64,000 nt of DNA from JALORV01 sp963712485 (GTDB lineage: Bacteria; Pseudomonadota; Gammaproteobacteria; Burkholderiales; Burkholderiaceae_F). The notes beneath the pieces are model-generated. The model did not search any database. It had not been told where the DNA came from and saw only the letters and a list, made by a program, of their open reading frames with translations. Below, in pieces: positions 41,044 through 50,122 of this stretch. The translations under genes were made by a program, and so were the position numbers. The stretch is taken from positions 84,017-148,016 of the forward strand of contig CAVQID010000036.1 of the NCBI GenBank assembly GCA_963712485.1, given 5' to 3'. Positions within the stretch are counted from its first letter, which is position 1. The number at the start of each line of letters is the position of its first letter.

Positions 41044-41286
41044 ATGGAAAACATTGAGCAACGCGTCAAGAAGATCGTCGCCGAGCAACTCGGCGTCAAC
41101 GAGGCCGACATCAAGAACGAGTCGGCGTTCGTGGAGGACCTCGGCGCCGATTCGCTCGACACCGTAGAACTCGTCATGGCACTGGAAGACGAGTTCGAGT
41201 GCGAGATCCCGGACGAGGAAGCGGAGAAGATCCGCACGGTGCAGCAGGCCGTGGACTACATCAACACGCACCTCAAGAAGGCCTGA
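41044..41286 (+). CDS. acpP: Acyl carrier protein
   Basis: 80 aa, acidic. The phosphopantetheine site is S37 in GADSLDTVELVMALEDEF. AGGAGAGG stands 4 bp before the ATG, a strong ribosome site fitting a very abundant protein. The modifying enzyme, AcpS, is encoded in the same window at 53.4 kb. Confidence 0.98.
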   Translation: MENIEQRVKKIVAEQLGVNEADIKNESAFVEDLGADSLDTVELVMALEDEFECEIPDEEAEKIRTVQQAVDYINTHLKKA

Positions 41287-41315
41287 ACGGCCGCTACGCA
41301 AGTTTCAGGGGTTCG

Positions 41316-42551
41316 ATGTCAGGCAGACGCCGAGTCGTAGTCACCGGCCTCGGGGTCATCAGCCCGGTTGGCAACGATGTGCCCAGCGCGTGGGCCTCGC
41401 TGCTTGCCGGACGCTCCGGTATCGGGCCCATCACCCACTTCGATGCCTCGGCGCTGAACTGTCGCATTGCGGGTGAGGTGAAGGCCTTTGACATCTCTGC
41501 GGTGATGTCGTCCAAGGAGGCGCGCCATGTGGACACGTTCATCCACTATGGCGTCGCCGCATCGGCCGAGGCTCTCAGGGACAGCGGGCTCGAGATCAAC
41601 GACGCGAACCGCGATCGCATCGGTTGCGTGATCGGTTCCGGCATCGGCGGCCTGCCGATGATCGAGGACAACCACAGCCAGCTCGTCAATCGCGGCGCGC
41701 GCCGTGTTTCGCCATTCTTCGTGCCGGGATCGATCATCAACATGATTGCCGGCAGTGTGTCGATACGCTACGGCTTGCGCGGCCCGAACCTGGCCATCGT
41801 CACCGCCTGTACGACGGGCCTGCACTCGGTCGGGGAGGCGGGTCGGCTGATTGAATACGGCGATGCGGACGTGATGATCGCGGGCGGCGCCGAGGCCTCG
41901 ACCTCACCGCTCGGCGTGGCCGGCTTCGATGCGATGAAGGCCATGTCGACGCGCAACGATGATCCTGCCACCGCGAGCCGGCCGTTTGATCGCGACCGCG
42001 ACGGTTTCGTGCTGGCCGAAGGTGCCGGAATCCTGGTTCTCGAGGAGTACGAGCACGCGCGCCAGCGCGGCGCACGGATCTACTGCGAACTGGTCGGCTT
42101 CGGCATGAGCGCGGACGCGCATCACATGACGGCGCCCGACATGGACGGACCACGGCGCTGCATGCTGGCCGCGCTGCGGAATGCCCGCGTCAACGCCGAC
42201 GAGGTCGACTACCTGAATGCGCATGGTACCTCCACGCCGCTCGGTGACATCAACGAAACCAAGGCCATCAAGGCGGCACTGGGTGAGCAGGCACGTTCGA
42301 TCGTCGTCAACTCCACCAAATCGATGACGGGCCATCTGCTCGGCGGCGCCGGAGGCATCGAATCCGTCTTCACGGTGCTCGCGATCCATCACCAGGTGTC
42401 GCCGCCGACGATCAACATCTTCAACCAGGATCCGGAGTGCGATCTCGACTACTGTGCCAATACGGCACGGTCGCTAAAAATTGGCGTCGCGCTCAAGAAT
42501 TCGTTCGGTTTTGGCGGAACGAACGGCACCCTGGTCTTCAAGCGACTTTGA
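41316..42551 (+). CDS. fabF: 3-oxoacyl-ACP synthase II
   Basis: Elongating condensing enzyme, 411 aa from ATG 41316. The catalytic set is C165 (IVTACTTGLHS), H303 (NAHGTSTPLGD), K335 and H340 (NSTKSMTGHLLGGAGG). It ends SFGFGGTNGTLVFKRL, the standard FabF close. It lies 30 bp after acpP. Confidence 0.97.
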   Translation: MSGRRRVVVTGLGVISPVGNDVPSAWASLLAGRSGIGPITHFDASALNCRIAGEVKAFDISAVMSSKEARHVDTFIHYGVAASAEALRDSGLEINDANRDRIGCVIGSGIGGLPMIEDNHSQLVNRGARRVSPFFVPGSIINMIAGSVSIRYGLRGPNLAIVTACTTGLHSVGEAGRLIEYGDADVMIAGGAEASTSPLGVAGFDAMKAMSTRNDDPATASRPFDRDRDGFVLAEGAGILVLEEYEHARQRGARIYCELVGFGMSADAHHMTAPDMDGPRRCMLAALRNARVNADEVDYLNAHGTSTPLGDINETKAIKAALGEQARSIVVNSTKSMTGHLLGGAGGIESVFTVLAIHHQVSPPTINIFNQDPECDLDYCANTARSLKIGVALKNSFGFGGTNGTLVFKRL

Positions 42552-43046
42552 GTGATTCTAGGCTGGTGGCTCCTGCAGCCATCGGCGCGGGAACGGCGGC
42601 TCTGGCGCGCGGCCGCGGCCGCGCTCGGTGCCTCTGCGATCGGGCTGGCGCTGGCGGCGGCTCTGTCCGATCCTCGCCATCCTGGGCGGGTATGGCTGGC
42701 AGCAGCGACATCGGCCGCGGCGGCCGGATGGTCGATGCGGGCCGGTTCACGGGTCAACTCGGCGTCCCGCGAAATCAGCATATCGGCCGACGGATCGTTC
42801 ATGATGCGGGCGACCGCGGCCGGCTCGAACGCGCCGGCCGTTGCAGCGCGCTGCGTTTTTGTGGCGCCCTGGTTGATAACCATGCGCTGCGGTGCCATCT
42901 TGGTGCCTGTCTGGCCCGATTCGCTGCCTCAGGAGGCTTTTCGCCGCCTGCACGCCTGCGTGTTGTGGGCCGGCGCGGCGGGAGGGGCTGGAAGCATCCA
43001 GACCGATGCAGATCGGCGCAACAACGACAATGACAACGCTGGCTGA
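42552..43046 (+). CDS. Small membrane-associated protein, YgfX-like
   Basis: 164 aa, starting at GTG 42552 immediately after the fabF stop. Two or three hydrophobic stretches lie in residues 15-60, then a beta-rich part. The C-terminal text LVPVWPDSLPQEAFRRLHAC resembles the conserved end of YgfX/CptA-type proteins, and such a gene often sits between fabF and rpoE in betaproteobacteria. The assignment rests on that short motif and on position; the function is uncertain. Confidence 0.5.
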   Translation: MILGWWLLQPSARERRLWRAAAAALGASAIGLALAAALSDPRHPGRVWLAAATSAAAAGWSMRAGSRVNSASREISISADGSFMMRATAAGSNAPAVAARCVFVAPWLITMRCGAILVPVWPDSLPQEAFRRLHACVLWAGAAGGAGSIQTDADRRNNDNDNAG

Positions 43047-43117
43047 ATTTCAACCGTCCGCCGCTTGCAAGGACCCATCGGGAAACAGTCGCGCACGGTC
43101 GGCCGTGGAGCGTCGCC

Positions 43118-43717
43118 GTGTCTGAGCGCGACGTCGACCAACTGCTGGTGGAACGGGTTCAGCGGGGTGAAAAGGCGGCGTTCGACCTGCTCGTCGTCAA
43201 GTACCAGCGCAAGATCTTTCGCCTGCTTTCCCGCCTGATCCGGGATCCCGGCGAAATCGAGGATGTCGCGCAGGAGGCTTTTATCAAGGCGTACCGTGCG
43301 CTGCCGAACTTCCGCGGGGAGAGCGCGTTTTACACGTGGCTTTACCGCATTGCGATCAATACGGCGAAGAACTGGCTGGTGTCGCAGGGCCGCCGTGCCC
43401 CCACGACCACCGAGGCAGATATCGAGGAAGCTGAAACTTTTGACGACGGAGAGCACCTAAGAGACCTGAACACGCCGGATGCGATGCTGCTGACCAAGCA
43501 GGTCGCAAACGCCGTGAACCGGGCGATCGAACGGCTTCCGGAAGACCTGAAGACGGCGATCGTGCTGCGCGAGCTGGAAGGGCTCAGTTATGAGGAAATC
43601 GCCGAAACGATGAACTGTCCGATCGGAACCGTGCGTTCGCGTATCTTCCGGGCTCGCGAAGCGATCGCCGAGGAACTGAGACCCGTGCTCAATACGACCA
43701 AGGACCAGCGCTGGTAG
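43118..43717 (+). CDS. rpoE: RNA polymerase sigma factor RpoE (ECF, envelope stress)
   Basis: 199 aa from GTG 43118. Region 2 shows LLVVKYQRKIFRLLSRLIRD and EDVAQEAFIKAYRALPNFRG (-10 binding). Region 4 shows ELEGLSYEEIAETMNCPIGT and VRSRIFRAREAI (-35 binding helix). With rseA, rseB and a DegP-type protease downstream, it forms the standard sigma-E operon. Release of RpoE by regulated proteolysis of RseA is expected from the family. Confidence 0.96.
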   Translation: MSERDVDQLLVERVQRGEKAAFDLLVVKYQRKIFRLLSRLIRDPGEIEDVAQEAFIKAYRALPNFRGESAFYTWLYRIAINTAKNWLVSQGRRAPTTTEADIEEAETFDDGEHLRDLNTPDAMLLTKQVANAVNRAIERLPEDLKTAIVLRELEGLSYEEIAETMNCPIGTVRSRIFRAREAIAEELRPVLNTTKDQRW

Positions 43718-43726
43718 GTTGAAACC

Positions 43727-44317
43727 ATGAACAAGGCAACGATTTCCCCGACATCAGGCCCCCAGGGCGAGGCGTTATCGAGCCTGATCGACGGCGAACT
43801 GCCCGCTGCCGACGCAGGCTCCCTGCTCACTTTGCTGTGTTCGGACAAAGACCTGCGCGGGGAGTGGGCTGCGTTCCACGTCGTCGGCGACGCACTCCGT
43901 TCGACCGAAGTGGCTTCGGCTCATTGCAGTGCGTTTTGCGCGCGCGTGGCCAATGCCATTGCCGGTGAACCCACGGTTCTCGCACCGCGGCGGCTGCCTC
44001 GTGCTTCATCTTCCTTGCGCCGCTATTTCGCGCCGAGTCTTGCGGTGGCCGCTTCGGTCGCTGCCATCGGCTTCGTCGCGGTGCCGCTGATGCGCGAGAC
44101 GTCCCCGACAACGCCCGTTCAGCAGGCGGCGAGCCCGCCCGCGCCGGTCGCGCTCTCTGCCGCAGAGACGACGACCCGCCGCGCGGCGGCAACTGTGGCG
44201 AATGCGCGGGCGATGCAGGCGTACCTGGCTGCACACCGGGAGTTGGCGACGGGCGCGGCCCTTCCGCGCGCGACGCCCTACCTGCGCGCCGCGACCGAGC
44301 AGCCGGAAGGTCGCTGA
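43727..44317 (+). CDS. rseA: Anti-sigma-E factor RseA
   Basis: 196 aa. The N-terminal domain (ALSSLIDGELPAADAGSLLT, then LRGEWAAFHVVGDALR) is the RseA sigma-binding fold. A single membrane helix at about residues 104-123 (FAPSLAVAASVAAIGFVAVP) and a poorly conserved, Ala/Thr-rich periplasmic tail follow. It lies 9 bp after rpoE and abuts rseB. Confidence 0.92.
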   Translation: MNKATISPTSGPQGEALSSLIDGELPAADAGSLLTLLCSDKDLRGEWAAFHVVGDALRSTEVASAHCSAFCARVANAIAGEPTVLAPRRLPRASSSLRRYFAPSLAVAASVAAIGFVAVPLMRETSPTTPVQQAASPPAPVALSAAETTTRRAAATVANARAMQAYLAAHRELATGAALPRATPYLRAATEQPEGR

Positions 44318-45358
44318 ATGCAGTACGGACGGGTGGTGCCGCAGTCCGCGGTGAAATTCAATCGCTGGCTGGCGGCGCTGCTGTTTGCAACTGGTGCGAC
44401 GGCGTCGTTCATGGCCTTCGCGCAGGATCGTCAGCGGCCTGGCGTTACGGCGCCGGCGCGCACGGAACTGCAATGGGTGCAGGCGATCCAGCAGGCCGCC
44501 ATGCGTGTGAATTACAGCGGCACGATCGTTTACCAGGCCGATGGCGAGATGCGGACATCACGCATCACGCACATGTTCGACGGCGCCAACTCGCATGAGC
44601 GCGTGCAGACGCTCGATGGCAAGCCGCGCGAGTACATCCGGCTGCGCACGGAGAACAACGACGAGGTGCGTTGCCTGATTCCCGAATCCCGGCATGTGGT
44701 GATCGAGCATCGTGCGATCGAGGACCCGTTTCCCGGAATGATCGGGGCGCCTGCCGAAGCGATCCTGGAGCGTTACGACCTCAAGTCCGGCGACATCGAG
44801 CGCGTGGCCGGGGTCGAGTGCCAGGTACTGACGCTCGAGCCGCGCGACAGCCTGCGCTACGGCTATCGGCTCTGTGTCGAGCGCGTCACGGGCCTGCTGC
44901 TGAAGGCTCAGACGATCGGTGAGCATCGGGAAGTGCTGGAGCAGGTCGCTTTCACGGACATACGCATCGGCGAACGCATCGACCGTTCACGACTGAAGCC
45001 CGCGTGGCCGACCGACGGCTGGACCGTCGAACGCAGCGAATACCGGCGCGTGGATCTCGACAAGGCCGGCTGGGTCGTTCCGGCGCCCGAAGGTTTCCGC
45101 CGAACCAAGGAAATCCTGCGCCGCATGGGAGCGGCAGATGCGATGCAGGTCGTCTTCAGCGACGGACTCGCGACGGTGTCGGTGTTCATCGAGCCGACCG
45201 CCGGCGCACGCACCGGTGGCGAAGAAGTCCAGATGATGGGGCCGACGGCGGCGTTTTCGCGCCGCCTGGGAGAGTCGCTTGTCACGGTGATAGGGGAAGT
45301 ACCACCGGCCGCGGTCCGCACGGTGGCGAAGTCCGTCGAGTTTCGCGGCTTACGCTGA
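44318..45358 (+). CDS. rseB: Sigma-E regulatory protein RseB/MucB
   Basis: Periplasmic protein that shields RseA from DegS cleavage. 346 aa. The N-terminal signal sequence ends near SFMAFAQ. MRVNYSGTIVYQADGEMRTS and THMFDGANSHERVQTLDGKP are hallmarks of the MucB/RseB lipoprotein-like fold. The C-terminal domain has WVVPAPEGFRRTKEILR and QVVFSDGLATVSVFIEP. The ATG follows the rseA stop directly. Confidence 0.94.
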   Translation: MQYGRVVPQSAVKFNRWLAALLFATGATASFMAFAQDRQRPGVTAPARTELQWVQAIQQAAMRVNYSGTIVYQADGEMRTSRITHMFDGANSHERVQTLDGKPREYIRLRTENNDEVRCLIPESRHVVIEHRAIEDPFPGMIGAPAEAILERYDLKSGDIERVAGVECQVLTLEPRDSLRYGYRLCVERVTGLLLKAQTIGEHREVLEQVAFTDIRIGERIDRSRLKPAWPTDGWTVERSEYRRVDLDKAGWVVPAPEGFRRTKEILRRMGAADAMQVVFSDGLATVSVFIEPTAGARTGGEEVQMMGPTAAFSRRLGESLVTVIGEVPPAAVRTVAKSVEFRGLR

Positions 45359-45393
45359 GGCCAGTCTTTCAAAGCACGTTGAGGAACAAGGGA

Positions 45394-46845
45394 ATGATCA
45401 GAAAATTTGCCGCTGTTTTGTTCGCACCGCTGATGGCACTGACGATGCCGCTCCTGGCGCCGACAGCACACGCGCAGGCTGCCACACAGGTGCTGCCAGA
45501 CTTCGCCGACCTGGCAGAGCGTGCAGGCCCGGCTGTCGTCAATATCCGCACGACGGCGCGTCTCGCGGCCAACGCGGGTGCGCTGCCCTTTCCCGATATC
45601 GACGAGAACGACCCGATGTACGAGTTCTTCCGTCGTTTCTTCCCGAATCCTCCTCAGCAGGGACCGCGTCAGGGTCCCGGCCAGGGGCCGGCACCGCGCC
45701 GCGATGTGCCGCGTGGACTGGGCTCCGGTTTCATTCTCTCCGCCGATGGCTACGTCATGACGAACGCGCACGTGGTCGAGGGTGCGGACGACATCACGGT
45801 CACACTGACTGACCGGCGCGAGTTCAAGGGCAAAGTCATCGGCGCCGACCGGCGTACCGATGTCGCTCTCGTGAAGATCGAGGCGACCGGGCTTCCAAGC
45901 ATCAAGGTTGGCGATCCGAACCGCTTGCGCGTCGGCGAATGGGTCGTAGCCATCGGCTCGCCGTTCGGCCTCGAGAACACCGTGACGGCCGGCATCGTCA
46001 GCGCGAAGGCGCGCGAGACCGGAGAATTCCTGCCCTTCATTCAAACCGACGTCGCGGTGAATCCGGGCAACTCGGGCGGACCACTGCTCAATATGCGCGG
46101 CGAGGTCATCGGCATCAATTCGCAGATCTTCACCACTTCCGGCGGCTACAACGGCATCTCCTTTGCGATTCCGATCGACGAGGCGATGAACGTCCAGCAG
46201 CAGCTGCGGTCAGCCGGCCGCGTCATACGTGGCCGTATCGGTGTCGGCATCGAAGGCGTCTCGCGCGAAGTCGCCGAGGCGATCGGCCTCGGGGCGCCAC
46301 CGCGCGGCGCGATGGTCAACTCGGTCGAGAAGGACGGGCCGGCGGCCAAGGCGGGGCTCGAGCCGGGCGATGTGATCCTGCGTTTCGACGGTCGTCCGAT
46401 CGAGCGCTCGAGCGACCTGCCGCGCATCGTCGGCGGCACCAAACCTGGAACGAATTCGAGCGTGACCGTCTACCGCAAGGGTTCGCAGCGCGAGCTCAAG
46501 GTGCAGGTGGCCGAGATGCCGCAGGATCGTCCGCGCAGTGCCCGCGCGACGGAAACGCCGAAGCCGGCTACGCCGGCCAATGCCCTCGGCCTTGGCGTAT
46601 CCGATGTGTCGCCCGAAAAGCTGAAGGAACTCGGCATCAAGGGTGGCGTGCAGGTCGATGCGGTAGACGGTCTTGCCGCAGGTGCCGGGCTGCGTCCGGG
46701 CGACGTCATCACGCAGATGAACAGCAGCGACGTGCAGAACGCACGCCAGTTCAACGAAGCCGTCGCGAAGCTCGACCCCAAGAAGGATGTCGCCGTGCTG
46801 GTGCGCCGGGGCGAGGCCTCGCGTTTCGTGATCATCCGACGCTGA
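45394..46845 (+). CDS. mucD: DegP/MucD-type periplasmic serine protease
   Basis: 483 aa with a signal peptide ending at THAQA (residues about 25-29). The catalytic triad is H126 (TNAHVV), D156 (RTDVALVKI) and S227 (GNSGGP). Two PDZ domains follow (RGRIGVGIEGVSREVAEAIG, then NALGLGVSDVSPEKLKELG). A Gln/Pro/Gly-rich linker (PQQGPRQGPGQGPAPR) sits before the protease core, the site of the flexible LA loop. Quality control of envelope proteins in the sigma-E regulon. Confidence 0.95.
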   Translation: MIRKFAAVLFAPLMALTMPLLAPTAHAQAATQVLPDFADLAERAGPAVVNIRTTARLAANAGALPFPDIDENDPMYEFFRRFFPNPPQQGPRQGPGQGPAPRRDVPRGLGSGFILSADGYVMTNAHVVEGADDITVTLTDRREFKGKVIGADRRTDVALVKIEATGLPSIKVGDPNRLRVGEWVVAIGSPFGLENTVTAGIVSAKARETGEFLPFIQTDVAVNPGNSGGPLLNMRGEVIGINSQIFTTSGGYNGISFAIPIDEAMNVQQQLRSAGRVIRGRIGVGIEGVSREVAEAIGLGAPPRGAMVNSVEKDGPAAKAGLEPGDVILRFDGRPIERSSDLPRIVGGTKPGTNSSVTVYRKGSQRELKVQVAEMPQDRPRSARATETPKPATPANALGLGVSDVSPEKLKELGIKGGVQVDAVDGLAAGAGLRPGDVITQMNSSDVQNARQFNEAVAKLDPKKDVAVLVRRGEASRFVIIRR

Positions 46846-46859
46846 CCGCGGTTTCCGCC

Positions 46860-46883
46860 GGGCCGCGGTAAAATCCGCGGCCC
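46860..46883. promoter_or_regulatory. Perfect 24-bp palindrome around TAAAAT, upstream of lepA
   Basis: GGGCCGCGG (46860-46868) and CCGCGGCCC (46875-46883) are exact 9-bp arms around TAAAAT. The core can serve as a -10 box for lepA, with the arms as an operator or an RNA hairpin. It precedes the terminator by 9 bp. Confidence 0.45.
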
Positions 46884-46892
46884 TACCGGGAG

Positions 46893-46925
46893 GGGGGTGC
46901 GCCAGACGGGCACCCCCTTTTCTTT
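46893..46925 (+). terminator. Intrinsic terminator after the rpoE-mucD operon
   Basis: GGGGGTGC (46893-46900) pairs with GCACCCCC (46910-46917) and is followed by TTTTCTTT. It ends the sigma-E operon, or attenuates lepA if transcription starts at the palindrome just upstream. Confidence 0.75.
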
Positions 46926-46996
46926 GCGTGCCGGTCCGACCGAGCGCAAGAACTTCACTGCCGGAAGCCAAAACCGGAACTTTCGGCGCAAATTGC

Positions 46997-48790
46997 ATGC
47001 AGCACATTCGCAACTTTTCCATCATCGCCCACATCGACCACGGCAAGTCGACGCTCGCGGATCGCCTGATCCAGCGCTGCGGCGGCCTGTCGGACCGCGA
47101 GATGGAGGCCCAGGTGTTGGACTCGATGGACCTCGAACGCGAGCGCGGCATCACGATCAAGGCGCAGACCGCCGCGCTGGAATACACCGCCGCAAGCGGG
47201 GAAAAGTACAACCTGAACCTGATCGACACGCCGGGCCATGTGGACTTCAGTTATGAAGTCAGCCGGTCGCTGTCCGCCTGCGAAGGTGCGCTCCTGGTTG
47301 TCGATGCCTCACAGGGTGTCGAAGCCCAGACGGTGGCGAACTGCTACACCGCCATCGAACTGGGCGTGGAAGTGCTGCCCATCCTCAACAAGATGGACCT
47401 GGCCTCGGCCAACGCCGAAGAGGCGCGCGCCGAGATCGAGGACGTGATTGGCCTGGACGCCCATGACGCGATCCTCGCCAGTGCGAAGACCGGCATGGGT
47501 CTCGAAGAGATCTTAGAGCGAATCATCGAGCGCGTACCGGCTCCCAGGGGTGACCCGGCCGCGCCGCTGCAGGCGCTGATCATCGATTCATGGTTCGACA
47601 ACTACGTCGGCGTCGTGATGCTCGTGCGTGTCGTCAACGGCGTGCTGAAGCCGAAGGACAAGATCCTGCTGATGGCGACGGGTGCGACCCACCTGGTCGA
47701 GCAGGTCGGCGTCTTCACACCGAAGTCACGCGCGCGCGAACAGTTGTCCGCCGGCGAGGTCGGGTTCGTCATCTCCGGTATCAAGGAACTTCGCGACGCG
47801 CACGTCGGCGATACGGTCACCCATGCAGGCAAGGCCGCCGCCGCGCCGCTGCCCGGCTTCAAGGAGGTGAAGTCGCAGGTGTTTGCGGGGCTGTTCCCGG
47901 TCGAGTCCAACCAGTACGAGGCGCTGCGAGAAGCGCTCACCAAGCTGCAACTGAACGACGCCTCGCTGCACTTCGAGCCCGAGGTGTCGCAGGCGCTCGG
48001 TTTCGGCTTCCGCTGCGGTTTTCTCGGTCTGCTGCACATGGATATCGTGCAGGAGCGGCTCGAGCGCGAATACGACATGGATCTGATCACCACCGCGCCG
48101 TCGGTGGTCTATGAGGTCCTGCTGCGCGACGGCAGCGTTGTGTCCGTCGAGAACCCGTCGAAGATGCCCGATCCGGCGCGGATCGAGGAGATCCGCGAGC
48201 CCGTAGTCGACGTCACGATCTTCGTGCCGCAGGAGTTCGTCGGGCAGGTGATCACGCTTTGCATCGGCAAGCGCGGCATCCAGACCGACCTGACGTACCA
48301 CAGCCGTCACGTCATCCTGAAGTACGAATTGCCGCTGGCCGAGATCGTGATGGACTTCTTCGACAAGCTGAAGTCGGTCTCGCGCGGCTACGCGTCGATG
48401 GACTACGAGTTCAAGGAATACCGCGCGGCGGACGTCGTCAAGGTCGACATGCTGATCAACGGCGACCGGGTCGATGCGCTCAGCGTTATCGTGCACCGGG
48501 CCAACGCGATCTACCGCGGCCGGGAAGTGACGGCCAAGATGCGCAAGCTGATCCCGCGGCAGATGTACGACGTGGCGATCCAGGCCTCGATCGGTGCCAA
48601 CATCATCGCGCGCGAAGACGTGAAGGCACTGCGCAAGAATGTGTTGGCCAAGTGCTACGGCGGCGACATCACGCGCAAGAAGAAGCTGCTCGAAAAACAG
48701 AAGGCCGGGAAGAAGCGGATGAAGCAGGTCGGTACGGTCGAGATCCCGCAGGAAGCCTTCCTCGCGATCCTGCAAGTGGAAGACAAATGA
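46997..48790 (+). CDS. lepA: Elongation factor 4 (LepA)
   Basis: Ribosome-associated GTPase, 597 aa from ATG 46997 (MQHIRNFSIIAHIDHGKST). G-domain motifs: AHIDHGKST, DTPGHVDF and NKMDL. The LepA-specific C-terminus carries RKKKLLEKQKAGKKRMKQVG and ends IPQEAFLAILQVEDK. The stop overlaps the lepB ATG (ATGA), as is usual for lepA-lepB. Confidence 0.97.
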   Translation: MQHIRNFSIIAHIDHGKSTLADRLIQRCGGLSDREMEAQVLDSMDLERERGITIKAQTAALEYTAASGEKYNLNLIDTPGHVDFSYEVSRSLSACEGALLVVDASQGVEAQTVANCYTAIELGVEVLPILNKMDLASANAEEARAEIEDVIGLDAHDAILASAKTGMGLEEILERIIERVPAPRGDPAAPLQALIIDSWFDNYVGVVMLVRVVNGVLKPKDKILLMATGATHLVEQVGVFTPKSRAREQLSAGEVGFVISGIKELRDAHVGDTVTHAGKAAAAPLPGFKEVKSQVFAGLFPVESNQYEALREALTKLQLNDASLHFEPEVSQALGFGFRCGFLGLLHMDIVQERLEREYDMDLITTAPSVVYEVLLRDGSVVSVENPSKMPDPARIEEIREPVVDVTIFVPQEFVGQVITLCIGKRGIQTDLTYHSRHVILKYELPLAEIVMDFFDKLKSVSRGYASMDYEFKEYRAADVVKVDMLINGDRVDALSVIVHRANAIYRGREVTAKMRKLIPRQMYDVAIQASIGANIIAREDVKALRKNVLAKCYGGDITRKKKLLEKQKAGKKRMKQVGTVEIPQEAFLAILQVEDK

Positions 48791-49677
48791 ACTTTGCCCT
48801 GATCCTGTTCGTACTCACGGTCTTCACCGGCATTCTCTGGGTGGCTGACAAGCTCGTCTTCGCCAAGCAGCGGCGCGAGCGCGCGACGCGCCTTCTGACC
48901 GACTTCGACGCTCGCAACGCCGCCGCGCTGGCGCGCAAGGAAGCGATCGTCGAGCAGGAGCGGCGCAGCCTCGAGGAGGGCGCCGTACGCCAGCCCGCCT
49001 GGCTCGAATACACCGCGAGCTTCTTTCCCGTCATCCTGCTGGTCTTCATGCTGCGCTCGTTCCTTTACGAGCCGTTTCGGATCCCGTCAGGATCGATGCT
49101 GCCGACCCTCGAAGTGGGCGACCTCATCCTCGTGAACAAGTATCAGTACGGCATACGGCTGCCGGTGGTGAACAAGAAGGTCGTGGAGGTCGGGCAGCCC
49201 AAGCGCGGCGACGTGATGGTGTTCCGATTCCCTCTGAACCCGTCCCAGGACTACATCAAGCGCGTGGTGGGGTTGCCGGGCGATCGCATCGAATACTTCA
49301 ACAAGCGGCTGACGATCAACGGCCGGGAGGTCGCAGTCCGCAAGCTGGACAATTACTACGACCCGGACCGGATGCAGTATTACGCGCAGTTCGAGGAAAG
49401 CCTCGGCGAGATCAACCATCGCATCATCGTCAACGAAGCGACGCCGCCGGGTTTGGGGGGCGGGTTTCCGAATACCCATCCCGGCGCCTGTCAATACAGC
49501 GGTAGCGGGCTCGTCTGTACGGTGCCGGCCGGGCACTATTTCATGATGGGCGACAATCGCGATAACAGCGAGGACAGCCGGTTCTGGGGCTTCGTCCCCG
49601 ACGCGAACATTGTGGGCAGAGCCTTCCTCATCTGGATGAACTTTGGCAATATCGGGCGCATCGGCGGCTTCAACTGA
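48787..49677 (+). CDS. lepB: Signal peptidase I
   Basis: 296 aa. Two N-terminal membrane segments (residues about 3-20 and 79-95) anchor the catalytic domain in the periplasm. The Ser-Lys dyad is S103 (PSGSMLPTL) and K158 (YIKRVVGLPGD). Box E is present as MMGDNRDNSEDSRFWGFV. An internal disulfide-type pair lies near GACQYSGSGLVC. Confidence 0.96.
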   Translation: MNFALILFVLTVFTGILWVADKLVFAKQRRERATRLLTDFDARNAAALARKEAIVEQERRSLEEGAVRQPAWLEYTASFFPVILLVFMLRSFLYEPFRIPSGSMLPTLEVGDLILVNKYQYGIRLPVVNKKVVEVGQPKRGDVMVFRFPLNPSQDYIKRVVGLPGDRIEYFNKRLTINGREVAVRKLDNYYDPDRMQYYAQFEESLGEINHRIIVNEATPPGLGGGFPNTHPGACQYSGSGLVCTVPAGHYFMMGDNRDNSEDSRFWGFVPDANIVGRAFLIWMNFGNIGRIGGFN

Positions 49678-49693
49678 CGAACGTTTTGGCTAA

Positions 49694-50098
49694 ATGACTG
49701 ATAAGAAAGGGAAAATGGAAAATCGACGAACACGCCGGCGGCAGCGCGGACTCAGCATCATCGGCCTCATCTTCATCGGGCTGATCGTGGTGGGCCTGCT
49801 GGCAATAGGCTTCAGGACCGTGCCGGCGGTCATCGAGTACATCGCGATCGAACGCGCTGTGCAGAAGATAAAGAATGAGGGCAACACCGTCCGCGAGATT
49901 CAGGCGGCTTTCGACCGGCACGCGACGATCGACGACATCACGTCGATCAACAGCAAGGACCTAGACATCACCAAGGATGGTGACCAGGTCGTGATCAGCT
50001 ACGCGTACCAAAAGAAGATTCCGATTCTGGACAACGTGTCCCTCGTCATCGACTTCGCTGGCACGACGCGCGACCGCCAGCGCAGAGCGGTGCCGTGA
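49694..50098 (+). CDS. DUF4845 family membrane protein
   Basis: 134 aa from ATG 49694, or 127 aa from ATG 49715, which has the better-placed GAAAGGGAAA. One membrane helix (GLSIIGLIFIGLIVVGLLAI) resembles a pilin-like N-terminus, followed by a small periplasmic domain including VISYAYQKKIPILDNVSLVI. DUF4845 genes sit between lepB and rnc in most Betaproteobacteria. The function is unknown. Confidence 0.85.
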   Translation: MTDKKGKMENRRTRRRQRGLSIIGLIFIGLIVVGLLAIGFRTVPAVIEYIAIERAVQKIKNEGNTVREIQAAFDRHATIDDITSINSKDLDITKDGDQVVISYAYQKKIPILDNVSLVIDFAGTTRDRQRRAVP

Positions 50099-50122
50099 GC
50101 GGCCCGCGCAGGACCCGACCTG

